From NCBI GenBank assembly GCA_002943765.1, contig PQWQ01000006.1, positions 3,286,001 to 3,350,000 of the forward strand: a stretch of 64,000 nucleotides of DNA, written 5' to 3'. This stretch comes from Psoroptes ovis. Taxonomy: Eukaryota; Arthropoda; Arachnida; Sarcoptiformes; Psoroptidae. Each line of letters opens with the position of its first letter. The first letter of the stretch is position 1. The notes under the pieces are model-generated. The model worked only from the letters and a program-made list of their open reading frames with translations, did no database searches and was not told where the DNA came from. This document shows, piece by piece, positions 14,024-26,002 of the stretch. The position numbers and the translations under genes are program-made.

Positions 14024-17000
14024 TTAATTTTTTTCATTCTCAAGACTTTGTTTATGCGATTGTAATTCATGTCGGATAATCAATTCATTTGTAATGTATG
14101 CATGTTGTCTTTTGCGTAATCTTAACGATCCTGGTTCATCCGGTATGATAACCTTCAACAGTGAATTGATAGCTGTGACAACATTTTGAAATACGATAAC
14201 GAACACAATTTTAGCAATCAATAGATACCAATGTTGCTCGTTATAACTACCATTATCGTCTCTATATCCATAATAGCTTCATTTTCGAAAAAAAATAATC
14301 GAAAAAATCATTATTAGTTTTTTTTCATTCCAATGAAAAGGACAAATTTTTTTTTCTAAAATATTCTAAAATATACTTAAACATACAAGCAATTTTTAAT
14401 ATTAGCATCAGGAACTTCATCATCCGGATTGATGAAATAATTTGATAATGTTGATGTATAAAAATTTCTTAGACTACCATTTTGATAATAATACATCATA
14501 CGTGCTATTATATCAGTATTGAACGCAATGATGACTGCATTTGTGAAAACAGACAATTTTCCTAGTGAATCCAATATTGTGTACCAAACGCCAATATCTT
14601 TTACCCTATTCATCATTTTTTTCAAATTCACACATTAAATTTACGACGAAAAAATAAAATCAAATAAATTTTTGACTAATACCTTTGTGCTACGGGACGT
14701 TTATAATTTTTCAACATTTTTCTCGCATCAAAACGTATTTCAAAAATGTTATTTAATAAAGCAAAAAATGGTGCCAATGGAAATGCGCTTACAAATAATG
14801 TTATGAAACCAAATTGCAATACTAATTCAAGATATTCATAAAATAAAACCGAATGATCCCATGATTCAAGCAGATAATCTTCCTCATATTGTTCTAATTG
14901 ATGATTAGTCGAATGATTATGTTGATAATTGTTTGCGGTCGTTTGTTTAGATTTTTTTTCACTAGAAAAATAAACATGTCTATTATAGACACCATACAAA
15001 TATGGTATTAAATATTCAAGCATTGAACTGAATAAATTTTTTCCCAACAAAATGATGACTAGCTGTATGGTTAAATCAAAATAACAACCACCGATCGGAC
15101 ATGGTTCGATTAGTTTATTAATTTTATTCATTTGTAGACTACCATCCGGTGGTAATTTTGCTAATGTTCCTTTGAAAAATGCGATATAAAATAATGACGA
15201 ATAATAGTTGACAAACTCGAACAAATACATTTTCAATGTTAATGAATTATCAAATTCATTTTGTGTCCGCGGCAATTCCATTTCCGTTAACCATTTAGCA
15301 AGACGCTTATAAACTTGACTCAAAATCATTATTAATATCAAGTTGATTGTTGCCGCCGTTGATGTAACAATCCATTCGATATTTTGTCGCAAAAATTCTG
15401 ATTCATATTGATGTTGCGTGCTTAATGCAATGTATGTAGACACACGATACACAATAATTGATACCATTATTAATAATACGACAGCAACACTTAACAATAC
15501 AAATGAAAATGACATTATAAAATAAGGCAATCGTCTGCGTACAAATGAAATGTAAGGTTCTTCCACACGAGTAACCGGGTTAATTCTTGTTTTGGTTGAT
15601 TTTTGTCTAGAAAGATATGCCTTATTGGGTATTAGGAAACAAATAGGTTAATAATTATCAAATTTTAACAATTTTTTCCATCACTAACCAAGTATTCTGG
15701 CCTTGGAGGTTCATCGATGGTTGAGAAATCAGATAGATCCCATTGAAAACAAATCTTTGCTGAATAACGCTTCCACATTTCCAAGTAGATTGTAGCCCAT
15801 ATCGATATGAATACGGCGAATATAACTGTCGTGAAATTCCCCATCAAATATGAAGCTTTAGCAGGCATACAACTTTCTGAGATATCAATAAAATCACAGT
15901 TTTTTGCGCAAATTGGACACATTGGGGTTGTCAAATTGTTATGACAAATATCATTTGTTGGTTGATCACTGGATAAGGTTGCTGCACCGAAAAAAAATGT
16001 CAACAAACCAATACCAACTGCAGGTATTAACATTAATGTATAAAAACCGACCCATACATAATACATGGCGATTTTCACACCAAAATAATCAACTATTTTG
16101 TCTAATTGCTGATATTTCAGCATACAGAATAATGACGCCCAATTAGATAATAAATAACAGCGAAGTGCACGACATTCATTCTTGTCTCTTTTACCTATTC
16201 AAAAATCAAAATCATGAAAAATGAAGATAAAAGCATAATCGGATACATACATTTCTTCATTGCATCATGCAATGGATATGCGGCTAAATAAACACGATCA
16301 GATAATAATTTATTAATACCGATTGAAAAGAAATCATTACTATCTTTGAAACGTGTTCGCTTCAAAATATAATCAATGATTTCTCCACGTTGTGATGGAG
16401 TGAAAAATTCATCTTTATCATTATTCGGTATATGAAACAGATACTCTTTTTCCCTTGTAAAAACAGTTGTGAATGTTTGATGCTGTTCTAATTCTTCACC
16501 AAACAAATATTTTAGGCTAGTTTTAATTGCTTTCATTGGCATACGCAATGCCATTACTTCAGCATAACTAGCTAACACATTATATGGTGCATAAATATGA
16601 ACATAGTTCACATTGTTACCGACTGAGCTTGGTACATGTTTCAATATTAGGCCTTCATTCAATAAATTTGCCTGCAAAATTTAAATTGATTAATGCATTG
16701 GAATCTAATACAATTGAATGAATTACCTCAAATTTCCTTCGTAATATTTCATGATTCAATGGATTATTGACATCATCTTCTTGATTGGTTTTTTGATAAA
16801 CAAGAACAAAATCGACACGTTTTAAATCGCCAGTACAATATGGTGAAAAACGTTCATTAATTTGTGCAAGTGTAGTGTTTATTTCATCTGGTGTTGTTGC
16901 AAAATTTGAATTTGCAATCGCATCCTCATAAATACTTGCACGTTCGTCAAATTGACGAACTATTCTGTCAAGATCAATTTCAACACCATTTGGTCGTTGC

Positions 17001-17080
17001 TGATTGTTATTATCATTTCCAGTAATAGTATTATCGTTGTTAATTGATCGATCATTCAAAATTTTTGGATCGAAATTCAT
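14024..17080 (-). CDS. Anoctamin (TMEM16) channel/scramblase
   Basis: Ca2+-activated chloride channel or lipid scramblase. Six exons on the minus strand: 17080-16727, 16671-16251, 16194-15689, 15620-14683, 14605-14387 and 14276-14024. They sum to 2691 nt (896 residues) with every junction in frame; anoctamins are usually 850-1000. The N-terminal dimerisation domain is about residues 30-250. The core carries YFGVKIAMYYVWVGFYT, the VNYYSSLFYIAFFKG helix, EYLELVLQFGF (TM7) and FALLNNIFEIRFDARK (TM8). Four of the five acidic/Asn Ca2+ ligands known from TMEM16A/F appear conserved: the TM6 Glu, both TM7 Glu of EYLE, and the Glu and Asp of TM8. The TM6 Asn seems to be Ser in GKNLFSSMLEY. Exon 4 needs the AAG acceptor at 15622-15621; the nearer TAG acceptor would break frame. 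Channel versus scramblase cannot be told from this. Confidence 0.93.
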
Positions 17081-18052
17081 AATTATGATTAATGAATAAA
17101 TTAAGACCCAGTTTTTATTTCCTAGTTGATTTTTAATTTATTAAAAGATCACAGATTTAAATTTTGGCTATAAACAAACATGAGATGTAGATGTTTTCAT
17201 TAAATAATGTGAAGAAATAAAACATATGAAATATGCTTCAATATTTCACACACACACAATAGCTCACAGTATATGCAATTATCATTAGAAAAACATTTTC
17301 TATGCAAATTTAGAATGAGAAAAACGATGATCAATAAAATCTTGATGAATGCTATGTAATCGAGATCAATAAACAATTAAAAAATTATATTTCAATGAAT
17401 TTTTGAAATTTTAATAAATAAATTATACTCTTTTATTAATGACACACATTGAAAATAAGGCCGGAAAATTAATATTTCCTATATAAAATGCACATATTTT
17501 ATGATAGAAGCAATAAATAAAGTTGGATGGTATGGAAAAACCATCATCAAAATTTTATCAATCAATCATTTATTGAATGAATCAATCAATCAATTATAAA
17601 TAGTTTAATGTTTTTTTAATTGAGCAAAATATAAACAATCATAAAGTAATAAATAAAAATTTTCACAAATTGAATAAAACCATTTGAATCACAAATTATC
17701 GAGCAGATTGATCTATTCAAATGATGAATATGAATAAGAGATTATAATATGAAAGACATTTGTATCAGAATTGATTTCGATGACGATCATCAAAAATTCA
17801 TTTCTTCGGCAAAGCAAATGCAAAAACTGCACTTAAAATAAAAACAAACCACAAATAAATAAATTCTGGAAACATTTCTGAAAAAATTGAGAAAATTGAA
17901 ATTCCTAGGAAACTTTACATTGAAAATGAAATTGAAAATTCAAAAAATCTTATTGAATTGTTATCTTATTTGAATGTAATTTTGGCGCATTTTTTAATAA
18001 ATATTTAATTTTTCCGTCTAATTATCATTAAATAATTATTTATAACAATTTA
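17081..18052. other. Intergenic, anoctamin promoter / MTRF1L 3' flank
   Basis: AT-rich intergenic DNA lying upstream of the anoctamin start and downstream of the MTRF1L stop, both genes being on the minus strand. No ORF, repeat family or RNA gene was seen. Confidence 0.5.
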
Positions 18053-19279
18053 TCATAATATCTTTATTGATGATGATGATAATGATTTAGCATAATTTTT
18101 TTCATATAAATTTCGTAATTGTTTTATCATTTCTGTATGACGTATTTGTTCTAATTTTTTCGCTAAATTCAATATCTTGTCACATTCATTACCGCTCATA
18201 TAGCTGTGAATGTTGAATAAATTATTATCATTTGTTAAACGATGATCTGTTATGCGATTTTGTTGAAAATTATACGTTCGTATTTTGTCACTACGTGCTG
18301 CAATGCCGATTTGATCTTTTTTCTGTTTTCTAGCTTCATTCTCTAATCTTTCATATTCGATTTGATTCAATAATTGACTGATTTTACGTATAGCTAATTC
18401 TTTATTCAAATATTGATGTCTGGTTTCTTGTGATTCGACTGTGTGACCAGTTGGTATATGCGTTACACGAACACATGTCAAATTACGATTAACATTTTGT
18501 CCACCTGCTCCGGATGAATTTTTGACTTCAAATTTCAAATCTGATTCTTTGACTTGAACGAGATTGTGGCGCACAGGTATTACTGCAATAGAGACAGTTG
18601 ATGTATGTACACGTCCATATTTTTCTGTTCGCGGTACACGTTGAACACGATGCACGCCAGCTTCATGCCTTAATAAAGAATAACATTCATTACCGGTGAC
18701 TTCGATGATTCTTGTGAATAATGAACTATTGTCCTCTATTTCGATTTGCTCAAATTCCTCTTCATTTGTTCTTATTTGCCAACCATTGAATAAAATATAT
18801 TTGATATATAAATCATATAATTCTTGGGCAAATATGCCTGCTTCTTTTCCCCCAACACCAGCACGTATTTCAAATGAACATTCATTTATATCGTGGTCAT
18901 CGATACAAGCTGAATTCAATATTTCATTTTGTAAAAATAAAAGTTGTTCAATTAATGATTGAAATTCGTTCCTTGATAAAACTGTAAATTCATCATCCTT
19001 ATCCTGGTTTTCTTTTAAAATTTCATCAACATCAATCAGATCATTGAATAATTTACTATACTTGAATTTCAGCTCACTAGAGACATATTTAGTAAGAACA
19101 TTTTCTTTTAAAAAATCATTAAAATAACGATAAAATGATGGTTGTTGATATATCGATGATTTATTGGAGTTTTTAATTAATTCTTTTATGGATTGTTGCT
19201 GCAAAAATTTTCTTGTATTTTTCAACAAAAATAGACGATTTGTTTTAATAAAAATTTGCCGATAAAAATTTATTAACAT
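18053..19279 (-). CDS. MTRF1L: Mitochondrial peptide chain release factor 1 (mtRF1a type)
   Basis: Class I release factor that reads UAA/UAG in the mitochondrial ribosome and triggers peptidyl-tRNA hydrolysis. One exon, 408 residues, close to the family length. The N terminus (about 1-30) is basic and amphipathic, suiting a mitochondrial import signal. The PCRF domain follows (EIRAGVGGKEAGIFAQEL, about 137-155). The stop-codon-reading PxT tripeptide is PRT at 216-218 within HRVQRVPRTEKYGRVHTS. The catalytic GGQ is at 259-261 in SSGAGGQNVNRN. The C-terminal domain carries QIGIAARSDKIRTYNFQQNR, typical of RF1. The normal-length PxT region favours MTRF1L over MTRF1. It is head to head with an orphan ORF across 235 bp. 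Confidence 0.95.
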   Translation of the reverse strand: MLINFYRQIFIKTNRLFLLKNTRKFLQQQSIKELIKNSNKSSIYQQPSFYRYFNDFLKENVLTKYVSSELKFKYSKLFNDLIDVDEILKENQDKDDEFTVLSRNEFQSLIEQLLFLQNEILNSACIDDHDINECSFEIRAGVGGKEAGIFAQELYDLYIKYILFNGWQIRTNEEEFEQIEIEDNSSLFTRIIEVTGNECYSLLRHEAGVHRVQRVPRTEKYGRVHTSTVSIAVIPVRHNLVQVKESDLKFEVKNSSGAGGQNVNRNLTCVRVTHIPTGHTVESQETRHQYLNKELAIRKISQLLNQIEYERLENEARKQKKDQIGIAARSDKIRTYNFQQNRITDHRLTNDNNLFNIHSYMSGNECDKILNLAKKLEQIRHTEMIKQLRNLYEKNYAKSLSSSSIKIL

Positions 19280-19514
19280 TATAAAATTCTATCATCAGAA
19301 ATAATCACTATTTGATGCAAAAACAAAAATTTAAAAGGTTAAAAAAAATACATGAGAAAGTTTCTCGGGAAAACAAACAAATTAAAGTGAGAAATTTTTC
19401 GTAAATAGAGTTTCAAAAAAAAAAAATTTAAAAAATTCGAACTTTTTTCAGAAGTAAATTATATAATAAATATATTAGGTTTCATTTAGCAAATGTTAGT
19501 AAAATTAGAATTTA
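19280..19514. promoter_or_regulatory. Head-to-head intergenic promoter region (MTRF1L / orphan ORF)
   Basis: These 235 bp separate the divergent ATGs of MTRF1L (-) and the ORF at 19515 (+), so both promoters must lie here or overlap the genes. The sequence is AT-rich with a short A-tract; I recognise no specific factor site. Confidence 0.45.
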
Positions 19515-19937
19515 ATGAAATCCTTTGAAGAAAAATCCGAAGAAATTGTCAAATCGAAACAGCAGTCTTCCAATGATGAACCAAAGACTGTTGAAAGAGA
19601 TGAATCCTGTGTCAAGGCCCGAATTAAACGTTATTCAACATGTTCATCATCAGAACGACAATTATCAAGCGACAGTCGTAGTACAATAATTGAATACATA
19701 TCTGATAAATTGAAATCACGTTCTAATAATAAATCAGAAAAAACCAAAAAACAAGCTGCATTGATCAAACAATTACTTGAACAACAAAAAATCAAACAAA
19801 TAATGACTAATATGACATCGTCATCATCACAAGGTTCAAAACAAGATAATGATATCAATAATGATGATCATTCATCAGAAAATTTTGATCAATCAATGAA
19901 ATATATCGAAGAAAAAATTCGTGAAAATCGAAAATAA
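19515..19937 (+). CDS. Hypothetical 140-residue polar protein
   Basis: I do not recognise this protein. It is hydrophilic and rich in Ser, Lys, Glu and Gln, with no signal peptide or membrane segment. Residues 55-100 (IIEYISDKLKSR through LIKQLLEQQKIKQIM) could form an amphipathic helix or coiled coil, flanked by Ser-rich and Asn/Asp-rich low-complexity runs. It starts with ATG in an AAT context and ends at TAA 119 bp before the next ORF. Codon content is balanced enough to look genuinely coding rather than AT noise. It could be a lineage-specific or fast-evolving gene, possibly sharing its promoter with MTRF1L. Function unknown. Confidence 0.55.
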   Translation: MKSFEEKSEEIVKSKQQSSNDEPKTVERDESCVKARIKRYSTCSSSERQLSSDSRSTIIEYISDKLKSRSNNKSEKTKKQAALIKQLLEQQKIKQIMTNMTSSSSQGSKQDNDINNDDHSSENFDQSMKYIEEKIRENRK

Positions 19938-20056
19938 TTTTTTTTTTTAATATTTAATTCAATCAAATTAAATTTCATTCCTATATATAAACTTGAAATA
20001 CATCGATTAAAAATATTTTGTTTCTATGTGTAATTCTCTCATTCTTCTACTAAATT

Positions 20057-20746
20057 ATGAAAATTATCAAGAAAATTTCTACGAAATTCAATAAAATCAT
20101 AGTGATTTTGATGGTCATATACATCATGGAAATATTTACAATAATCGCGTCACTATCATGTTTGATAATTGATATTAGTGACAATAATGATTTATTGAAT
20201 AAAGACCCATTGGCTAAGAATCATATACCATCAATAATATTATTATTCATTTATATGTTAATGTCGATAATTCCGTTATTCATACATTTCAAACAAAGAA
20301 AGCTTCTATATTTAATTGCATATTTAAATTTATTAATATTATTTTTGATTATACGTTGGTCATTTGCAATACGTTTTCATTTGGAATTCATGTTGACAAT
20401 TTTAACAAATATAATATTGACCACTTTCTATATCATGATTGTTTATCATCAAGCATCGATCAAATTGATATTGAAAAAATCTTCATCAAAAAATACGAAT
20501 GCAACGAAAAAAATAACCACAACAATAACAGATTTCATGATAAATTTATGGAATATAATCACGAATAATGAAAAAGAATATATTGACACAAATTTTAAAT
20601 TATCAATAATAAAAACAATTAAATCAACTTGCACTATGAAAGGCAGTAAAATTGGAAAATCAGCGACATCAATAAAAAATAAATCAAGTTTACAACGACT
20701 AAAATCTATTGGCCTTAAACATCATAATTCAACAAAAAAGGCATAA
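20057..20746 (+). CDS. Hypothetical four-TM membrane protein, 229 residues
   Basis: I do not recognise this protein. Four hydrophobic segments lie at about residues 14-38, 58-77, 82-100 and 111-130. A polar, Lys/Ser/Thr-rich C-terminal tail of about 95 residues follows (NTNATKKITTT, KIGKSATSIKNKSS) and is probably cytosolic. The short N terminus is basic. The pattern suits a small tetraspan protein but no family signature (tetraspanin CCG, claudin GLW) is present. A poly(A) signal AATAAA is at 20781-20786. It lies in tandem between two other orphan ORFs on the same strand. Confidence 0.6.
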   Translation: MKIIKKISTKFNKIIVILMVIYIMEIFTIIASLSCLIIDISDNNDLLNKDPLAKNHIPSIILLFIYMLMSIIPLFIHFKQRKLLYLIAYLNLLILFLIIRWSFAIRFHLEFMLTILTNIILTTFYIMIVYHQASIKLILKKSSSKNTNATKKITTTITDFMINLWNIITNNEKEYIDTNFKLSIIKTIKSTCTMKGSKIGKSATSIKNKSSLQRLKSIGLKHHNSTKKA

Positions 20747-21029
20747 TGAAAGCATGAATGAATGATTGTATGCCACGAACAATAAATTTTTATTGATTTT
20801 TTCTAAAAATTAAAAATTTTATTTTAATTCATTCACTCATTTGAAAAATTATTCATTTTCAGATTTAAAAAGTTTATCTTCAGTTGATAAGATTTCATTC
20901 TCAATATCTGAGGATTTGTTTTAGGAAACATGAACTTTACTTCAATCATCAATAGTCAAACCAGACATCAACGTGATCCATACATCTAAATTTTCTATTA
21001 TTTTTTAGAAAAATGAAAAAAATTTCCAT

Positions 21030-21578
21030 ATGTCAAAAAACTTTTTTCATAAACAACCAAATTCAATAGCAAACTTACAACTGCCTAATGTCATCAATAA
21101 TTTTCTGTGTCATCGATTCAACAAACAAGTGGATTTTCAATTAAAAAATCCACCAATTTCAAAATTATTGAATAAAATTATGCTTGTCTATTATCCAATA
21201 CATTATGAAAAACAAATAGCAGCAACATTAGTCGGTTATCGCAATAATAACGATAGAGGAAATTATGAATTCGGTATATTTTTTTGTAAGAAGAAGCCAA
21301 TAAACTTATTCATGGCCAAATTAGATCAAATACAAATTAAATGTCTAAATAAAAATCAAATAAAAATTATTTATTCAAAAAAATATTCTAGAAAATCTAT
21401 TGATATTGAATTTTTGCAATCAAATGATCGTCAAGATTTTTTAGACTGTCTATTGGATTCAGAAATGATTGAACATAATCAACCAACATCAATAACATGC
21501 TGTATGTTTCCATGTATTGCATATTATCAACATAATTATAAATTTGTACGTAAAAAAATTCTAAACAAAATGATTTAA
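21030..21578 (+). CDS. Hypothetical 182-residue protein
   Basis: I do not recognise this protein. It is soluble-looking, with alternating short hydrophobic strands (LDQIQIKCLNKNQIKIIYSK, SIDIEFLQ) followed by a helix-like DRQDFLDCLL. This loosely recalls a PH-like fold, but only by pattern. Cysteines cluster near the C terminus (TCCMFPC). An upstream TTTTTTAG at 21002-21009 could be a splice acceptor, so a 5' exon is possible and the ATG at 21030 is provisional. A poly(A) signal AATAAA is at 21641-21646. It converges on IARS1 with stops 138 bp apart. Confidence 0.55.
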   Translation: MSKNFFHKQPNSIANLQLPNVINNFLCHRFNKQVDFQLKNPPISKLLNKIMLVYYPIHYEKQIAATLVGYRNNNDRGNYEFGIFFCKKKPINLFMAKLDQIQIKCLNKNQIKIIYSKKYSRKSIDIEFLQSNDRQDFLDCLLDSEMIEHNQPTSITCCMFPCIAYYQHNYKFVRKKILNKMI

Positions 21579-21716
21579 GATTGAAAATTTCAAAATGAAA
21601 TAAGAGTTATTAATTTTTATTTATTTCCCCCATTTTATATAATAAAATTAATCAGTTCATTTAATGATAATAATTATTATGATAATAATAAATTATTATA
21701 TAATGTAAAATTGAAT

Positions 21717-24700
21717 TCATATTTGAATGTAAGCAGTCTGCCCATTGAACATTTTAATTAATTGCTCGTTATTTATTGTTTTATCACCATCATTATCAAA
21801 TTTGATTTCATTTTTCAGTGATGAATCCGAAAATAATTTCTTGATATTTGATTGTTCGATATTCAATGCAACAGAAATCTGAAATAAGATAATTAAATTA
21901 ATTATTGTATTTTACTTTAACGATTGATCAAAATTTATTACCATTTCTTTCAGGTGATTGAAATCATTTATCATAACAATTTCATGCGGTTCTTTCATTG
22001 AAATGGTTTTCAATAAAATCATGGCTTTTTGTTTCAATTTACCATTTGAATCTAATTGATGGATCATCAAATAATGATCATGTGGTGCATCTTGTTCCTC
22101 TGATAATGTCCAACCTGTTGGAAAATATAATGATTAATTCAAATCGAGAAAAACTTATTGATTATTACCATTCAAATCTTTGGTTTTCAGTTTTTCACCG
22201 GAAGGATTTTCAAATATTATTGTTCTTTTTAATATTTTACCATTTTCGGTTTTCAATTGAACATTTTGAAATTTCAAAAATTTATCATCGCCAGCATCAT
22301 CGGATAATGATTCAATAAATAGCTCAATTTTTTCACCTTTTATATCATTCGTTGATTGAATGAGATATTTTGTTAATTTCTTTGCTTTCAAATCAATGAA
22401 TTCAGCTTTCAATGAATTTTCAATATAATCATGAAATTCATCACAAACACGTTTCAAATCGACCGGATTATCAATATTAGTTTTCGGTGGTATATTTCGA
22501 TAATAAACACGTATCGGATCTGAAGGTACTAATTTAGCTTCTTTACGCAATTTTTGTACACGATTAATGATTTCACGTGCCGTTCCTTCATCTTTCATTG
22601 CTGAATCAGCACAAACATTTAATAATACTAGAATACCGTTTTGACAATCAGCCTCATATTTATCGGCTAAATTCTTATCTAATCCACTTTCAGCTAATGT
22701 GTATGTTAATTTCATATCAGTGGGCTCTAGAAGATGTCCTTCAACTTCAAAATGATTCGGATCTTTCTCGAATTGAATCAATTTATCTTGAGACAAATTA
22801 CGAATAGCTTGAATAACTTTTTTTGATTCACCGCGTAAACGTAAGCCTAATGCTTTTGTATCTGGTTCAGCGCGTAAATGTACACCATATTCTTCTTTGT
22901 TCATGCTCAATTTTATATCACGTACATTTAATTCATCTAATATAAAGGAACGAAGAGAATCAATATCATTGATCGTTTCTTGTGAATTCGTAATGACCAC
23001 AACTTCAGGCAACGGATATTTCAGTGGCATATTACGACGATCACGTAAAACACGACCTAAATCGATTACTGTTTGCATGTAAGATACTTGACGTTCAACA
23101 TTTATATCTATCAATTCTTCTTGTACTGGTGAATGTAATTTATAATGAATAGATTCTATTTGTGTCGTTTTTATCGAATCAGAAGATGATGATGATGATG
23201 AATTTTCATCAATAATTACTTTGCGTAAATTTTGATACATATAATCAGTGATAAATGGTGTGAATGAAGCCATCATTTCAATCATTGTCATTAAAACTGA
23301 AAATAATGTAGACAATGCACGGTGAGTATCTTCTTCTCCAAATTCACCCTTTAAACGTTTACGATTCATTCTAACATACCAATTTGTAAGATCATCAACA
23401 AATCGTACTAATCTTGGTACGACTGTATACAAACGGTAGGCTGCAATTGAAAAAAGACAAAGATGAATGAATGGAGCACAAATAAGTAGTTTACACACAA
23501 CAAACCTTTCATTTCAACTTTGACAAATTTGAATAAACTTTGAGTGAATGATAAAATCCAACGATCCATAATATTATCTGATCGAATGGTAGATTTTGTA
23601 TCGAAATAGAAACGTTTACCGGGATTATTTTGTTCATAAATTTCTATATTTTGTACAAGAAATCGATATGCATTGAACCATGGTATGAATGCATCTTTGA
23701 GAAGATCTCTAACACCTTCTTCACGGAATCTTAAACTTTCAGCACGAACAGCTGGTGAATTGATCAAATACAAACGAAGAGCATCTGCTCCATATTTCTT
23801 CACAATTTCCATAGGATCTGGATAATTTTTCTTTCGTTTACTCATTTTTTGACCATCTGATGCTAAAATCAAGCCATTAGCAATAAGATTCTTAAACGGT
23901 GGTTTGCCAAAAAGTAAAGTTGATATTACTAATAAAGTATAAAACCAGCCCCTTGTTTGATCAACACCTTCAGCGATGAAATTTGCGGGAAAATTTTCTT
24001 CAAAGAATTTTCTATTTTCAAATGGATAATGTGATTGTGCATATGGCATTGAACCAGATTCAAACCAACAATCAAATACTTCTGAAACTCTTCTCAATGG
24101 TGGATGACCCGGTCGTTTTGACGGAATGGTAATTGGATCAATATTTTCTCGATGTAAATCGGTGACTCGTACCCCACTCATTTTTTCTAATTCATCGATT
24201 GATCCAATGCAAACGATTTCTTCTAAATCTTCACTAACCCACAAAGGTATTGGTGTGCCCCAGAAACGATTTCTTGATATGGCCCAATCACGAGCTTCAC
24301 GAAGCCAATTACCGAAACGTTTTTCTTTGATAAAATCTGGAACCCAATATGTTTGTTTATTTGTTTCGACTAATTTTTGTGAAAATTCTTCCACACGCAC
24401 AAACCATGATGGCACAGCGCGATAAATTAATGGTGTATCTGAACGCCAACAAAATGGATACGAATGCTTTGTAGTACTTTCACGGATCAATCGATTTCTT
24501 GATTTTAAATTTTTAATAATATCTTTATCAGCGTCTTTGACATATTGACCAAGAAAATCAGAAACTGGTTCAATAAAACGACAACTCGAATCTAAAGGAC
24601 AAACGATTCGACCACCTTTTGTGACGATACCAACTTTGGTTGCGACACGATGATCATCTTCACCAAAATATGGTGCACAATGAACAATACCAGTACCACT

Positions 24701-25660
24701 TTCAGCTGTGACATATGAGTCACAAGCAACTACGAACGCATTAACTGATTGACCATATTCTTTAAAATAATCAAATATCGGTTCATAATGCAATCCTTCT
24801 AATTTTCTGCCCAAGAATCGATCTAGTATTTCGCATTCATCTTTAGGTTTTTTATAAAGAACATCTAATCGTGCTTCAAGCAATATGAATATTCGATTAC
24901 TTTTAAAATCCTTAATTTTTACATATTCCAAATCAGGATTGACACACAATAATAAGTTACTTGGTAATGTCCATGGCGTTGTTGTCCATGCAAGCATTGA
25001 AGTTTCAGGATCATTGATCAATGGAAATGAAACAACAACAGCTGGATCAATAACATCTTTGTAATTTTGACCAGATTCGAAATTCGATAATGGTGTTGAG
25101 CAAGCACTTGAATATGGCATCACTTTCACGCCATTATATACTAATCCTTTATTATATAATTGCTTGAACACCCACCATACTGATTCCATGAATTGAGGAT
25201 ACATTGTTTTATAATCATTTTCAAAATCAATCCATCGGCCGAGTCTGGTAATGATTTTTTGCCAGGCATCAGCATATCTCATTATAATTTTACGACATTC
25301 ATCATTATATGCTTTAATACCGATTTTCATAACGTCATCTGGACTTTTTATGTTCAATGTTTTATCGATTTCATATTCAATCGGTAAGCCATGTGTATCC
25401 CAACCAAATCTCCGTTCAACATGATATCCAGACATATGTGCCCATCGTAAAACAATATCTTTGATTGTGCCAGCTAAGATATGACCATAATGTGGCAAAC
25501 CGGTAGCAAATGGTGGACCATCATAAAACACGTATGATGGACGTTGAGCTGAAGATGATTGTTTTATTGATGTACGAAATGCATCAACATCGTTCCAAAA
25601 TTTAAAAATTTTCTCTTCAGCTTCATAAAAATTGACCGAATCTGGTACAGAATCAAGCAT
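21717..25660 (-). CDS. IARS1: Isoleucyl-tRNA synthetase, cytosolic
   Basis: Class Ia synthetase charging tRNA-Ile in the cytosol. Four exons: 25660-23506, 23440-22169, 22114-21942 and 21878-21717, giving 3762 nt or 1253 residues; human IARS1 is about 1262. The HIGH-type motif is PHYGH at 56-60 in PPFATGLPHYGHILAGT. KMSKR is at 605-609 in SDGQKMSKRKKNYPDP. GWDTHGLPIEYE and the insert containing the CP1 editing domain (TTPWTLPSN) are intact. The first junction rebuilds AYRLYTVVPRLVRFVDDLTN, the conserved anticodon-domain start, and introns are 54-65 bp. Exons 3-4 encode the eukaryote-specific C-terminal extension. The ATG gives a normal N terminus (MLDSVPDSVNFYEAEEKI). A CACGTG box lies 51 bp upstream. 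Confidence 0.97.
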
Positions 25661-25709
25661 TTCGGTCTAATTATTTGAATAATTAAAATTTAATACGTTT
25701 TTTTCAGTG

Positions 25710-25717
25710 TCACGTGA
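25710..25717. promoter_or_regulatory. E-box TCACGTGA upstream of IARS1
   Basis: A palindromic TCACGTGA lies about 50 bp upstream of the IARS1 ATG, next to a TTCAGT that fits an arthropod initiator. bHLH-ZIP factors (Myc/Max, USF, MITF) bind this octamer. In an AT-rich background an eight-base site of this GC content is uncommon, but activity is inferred. Confidence 0.35.
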
Positions 25718-26002
25718 ACAATTTTTTAAATTGTTGAATAAATTATTTGATAAAATGCTTATGCAATCACAAGGGAAATTATGCTTTGATTATTATTCAT
25801 TACTTTTGCTTTCAGCATGAATTACAAGCAATTAGATTGCAATAACACAACAAAAATATTCCATGTGGCACATGAAATTCGGATCATTTATACATTGCAA
25901 GTATTTTATTTTTCAAAATTTAAAATTTCAATTTTTTTTGAAAAAAATTCTTAAAAACTGAATAAATTATATTAATTCAGATATGACAATTATAATTATT
26001 GA

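Noticed and set aside
22155..23498. 447-codon minus-strand ORF taken as its own gene
   Set aside because: It is the second IARS1 exon; its first 20 residues are intron, and splicing at 23506|23440 rebuilds the conserved KAYRLYTVVPRL sequence.
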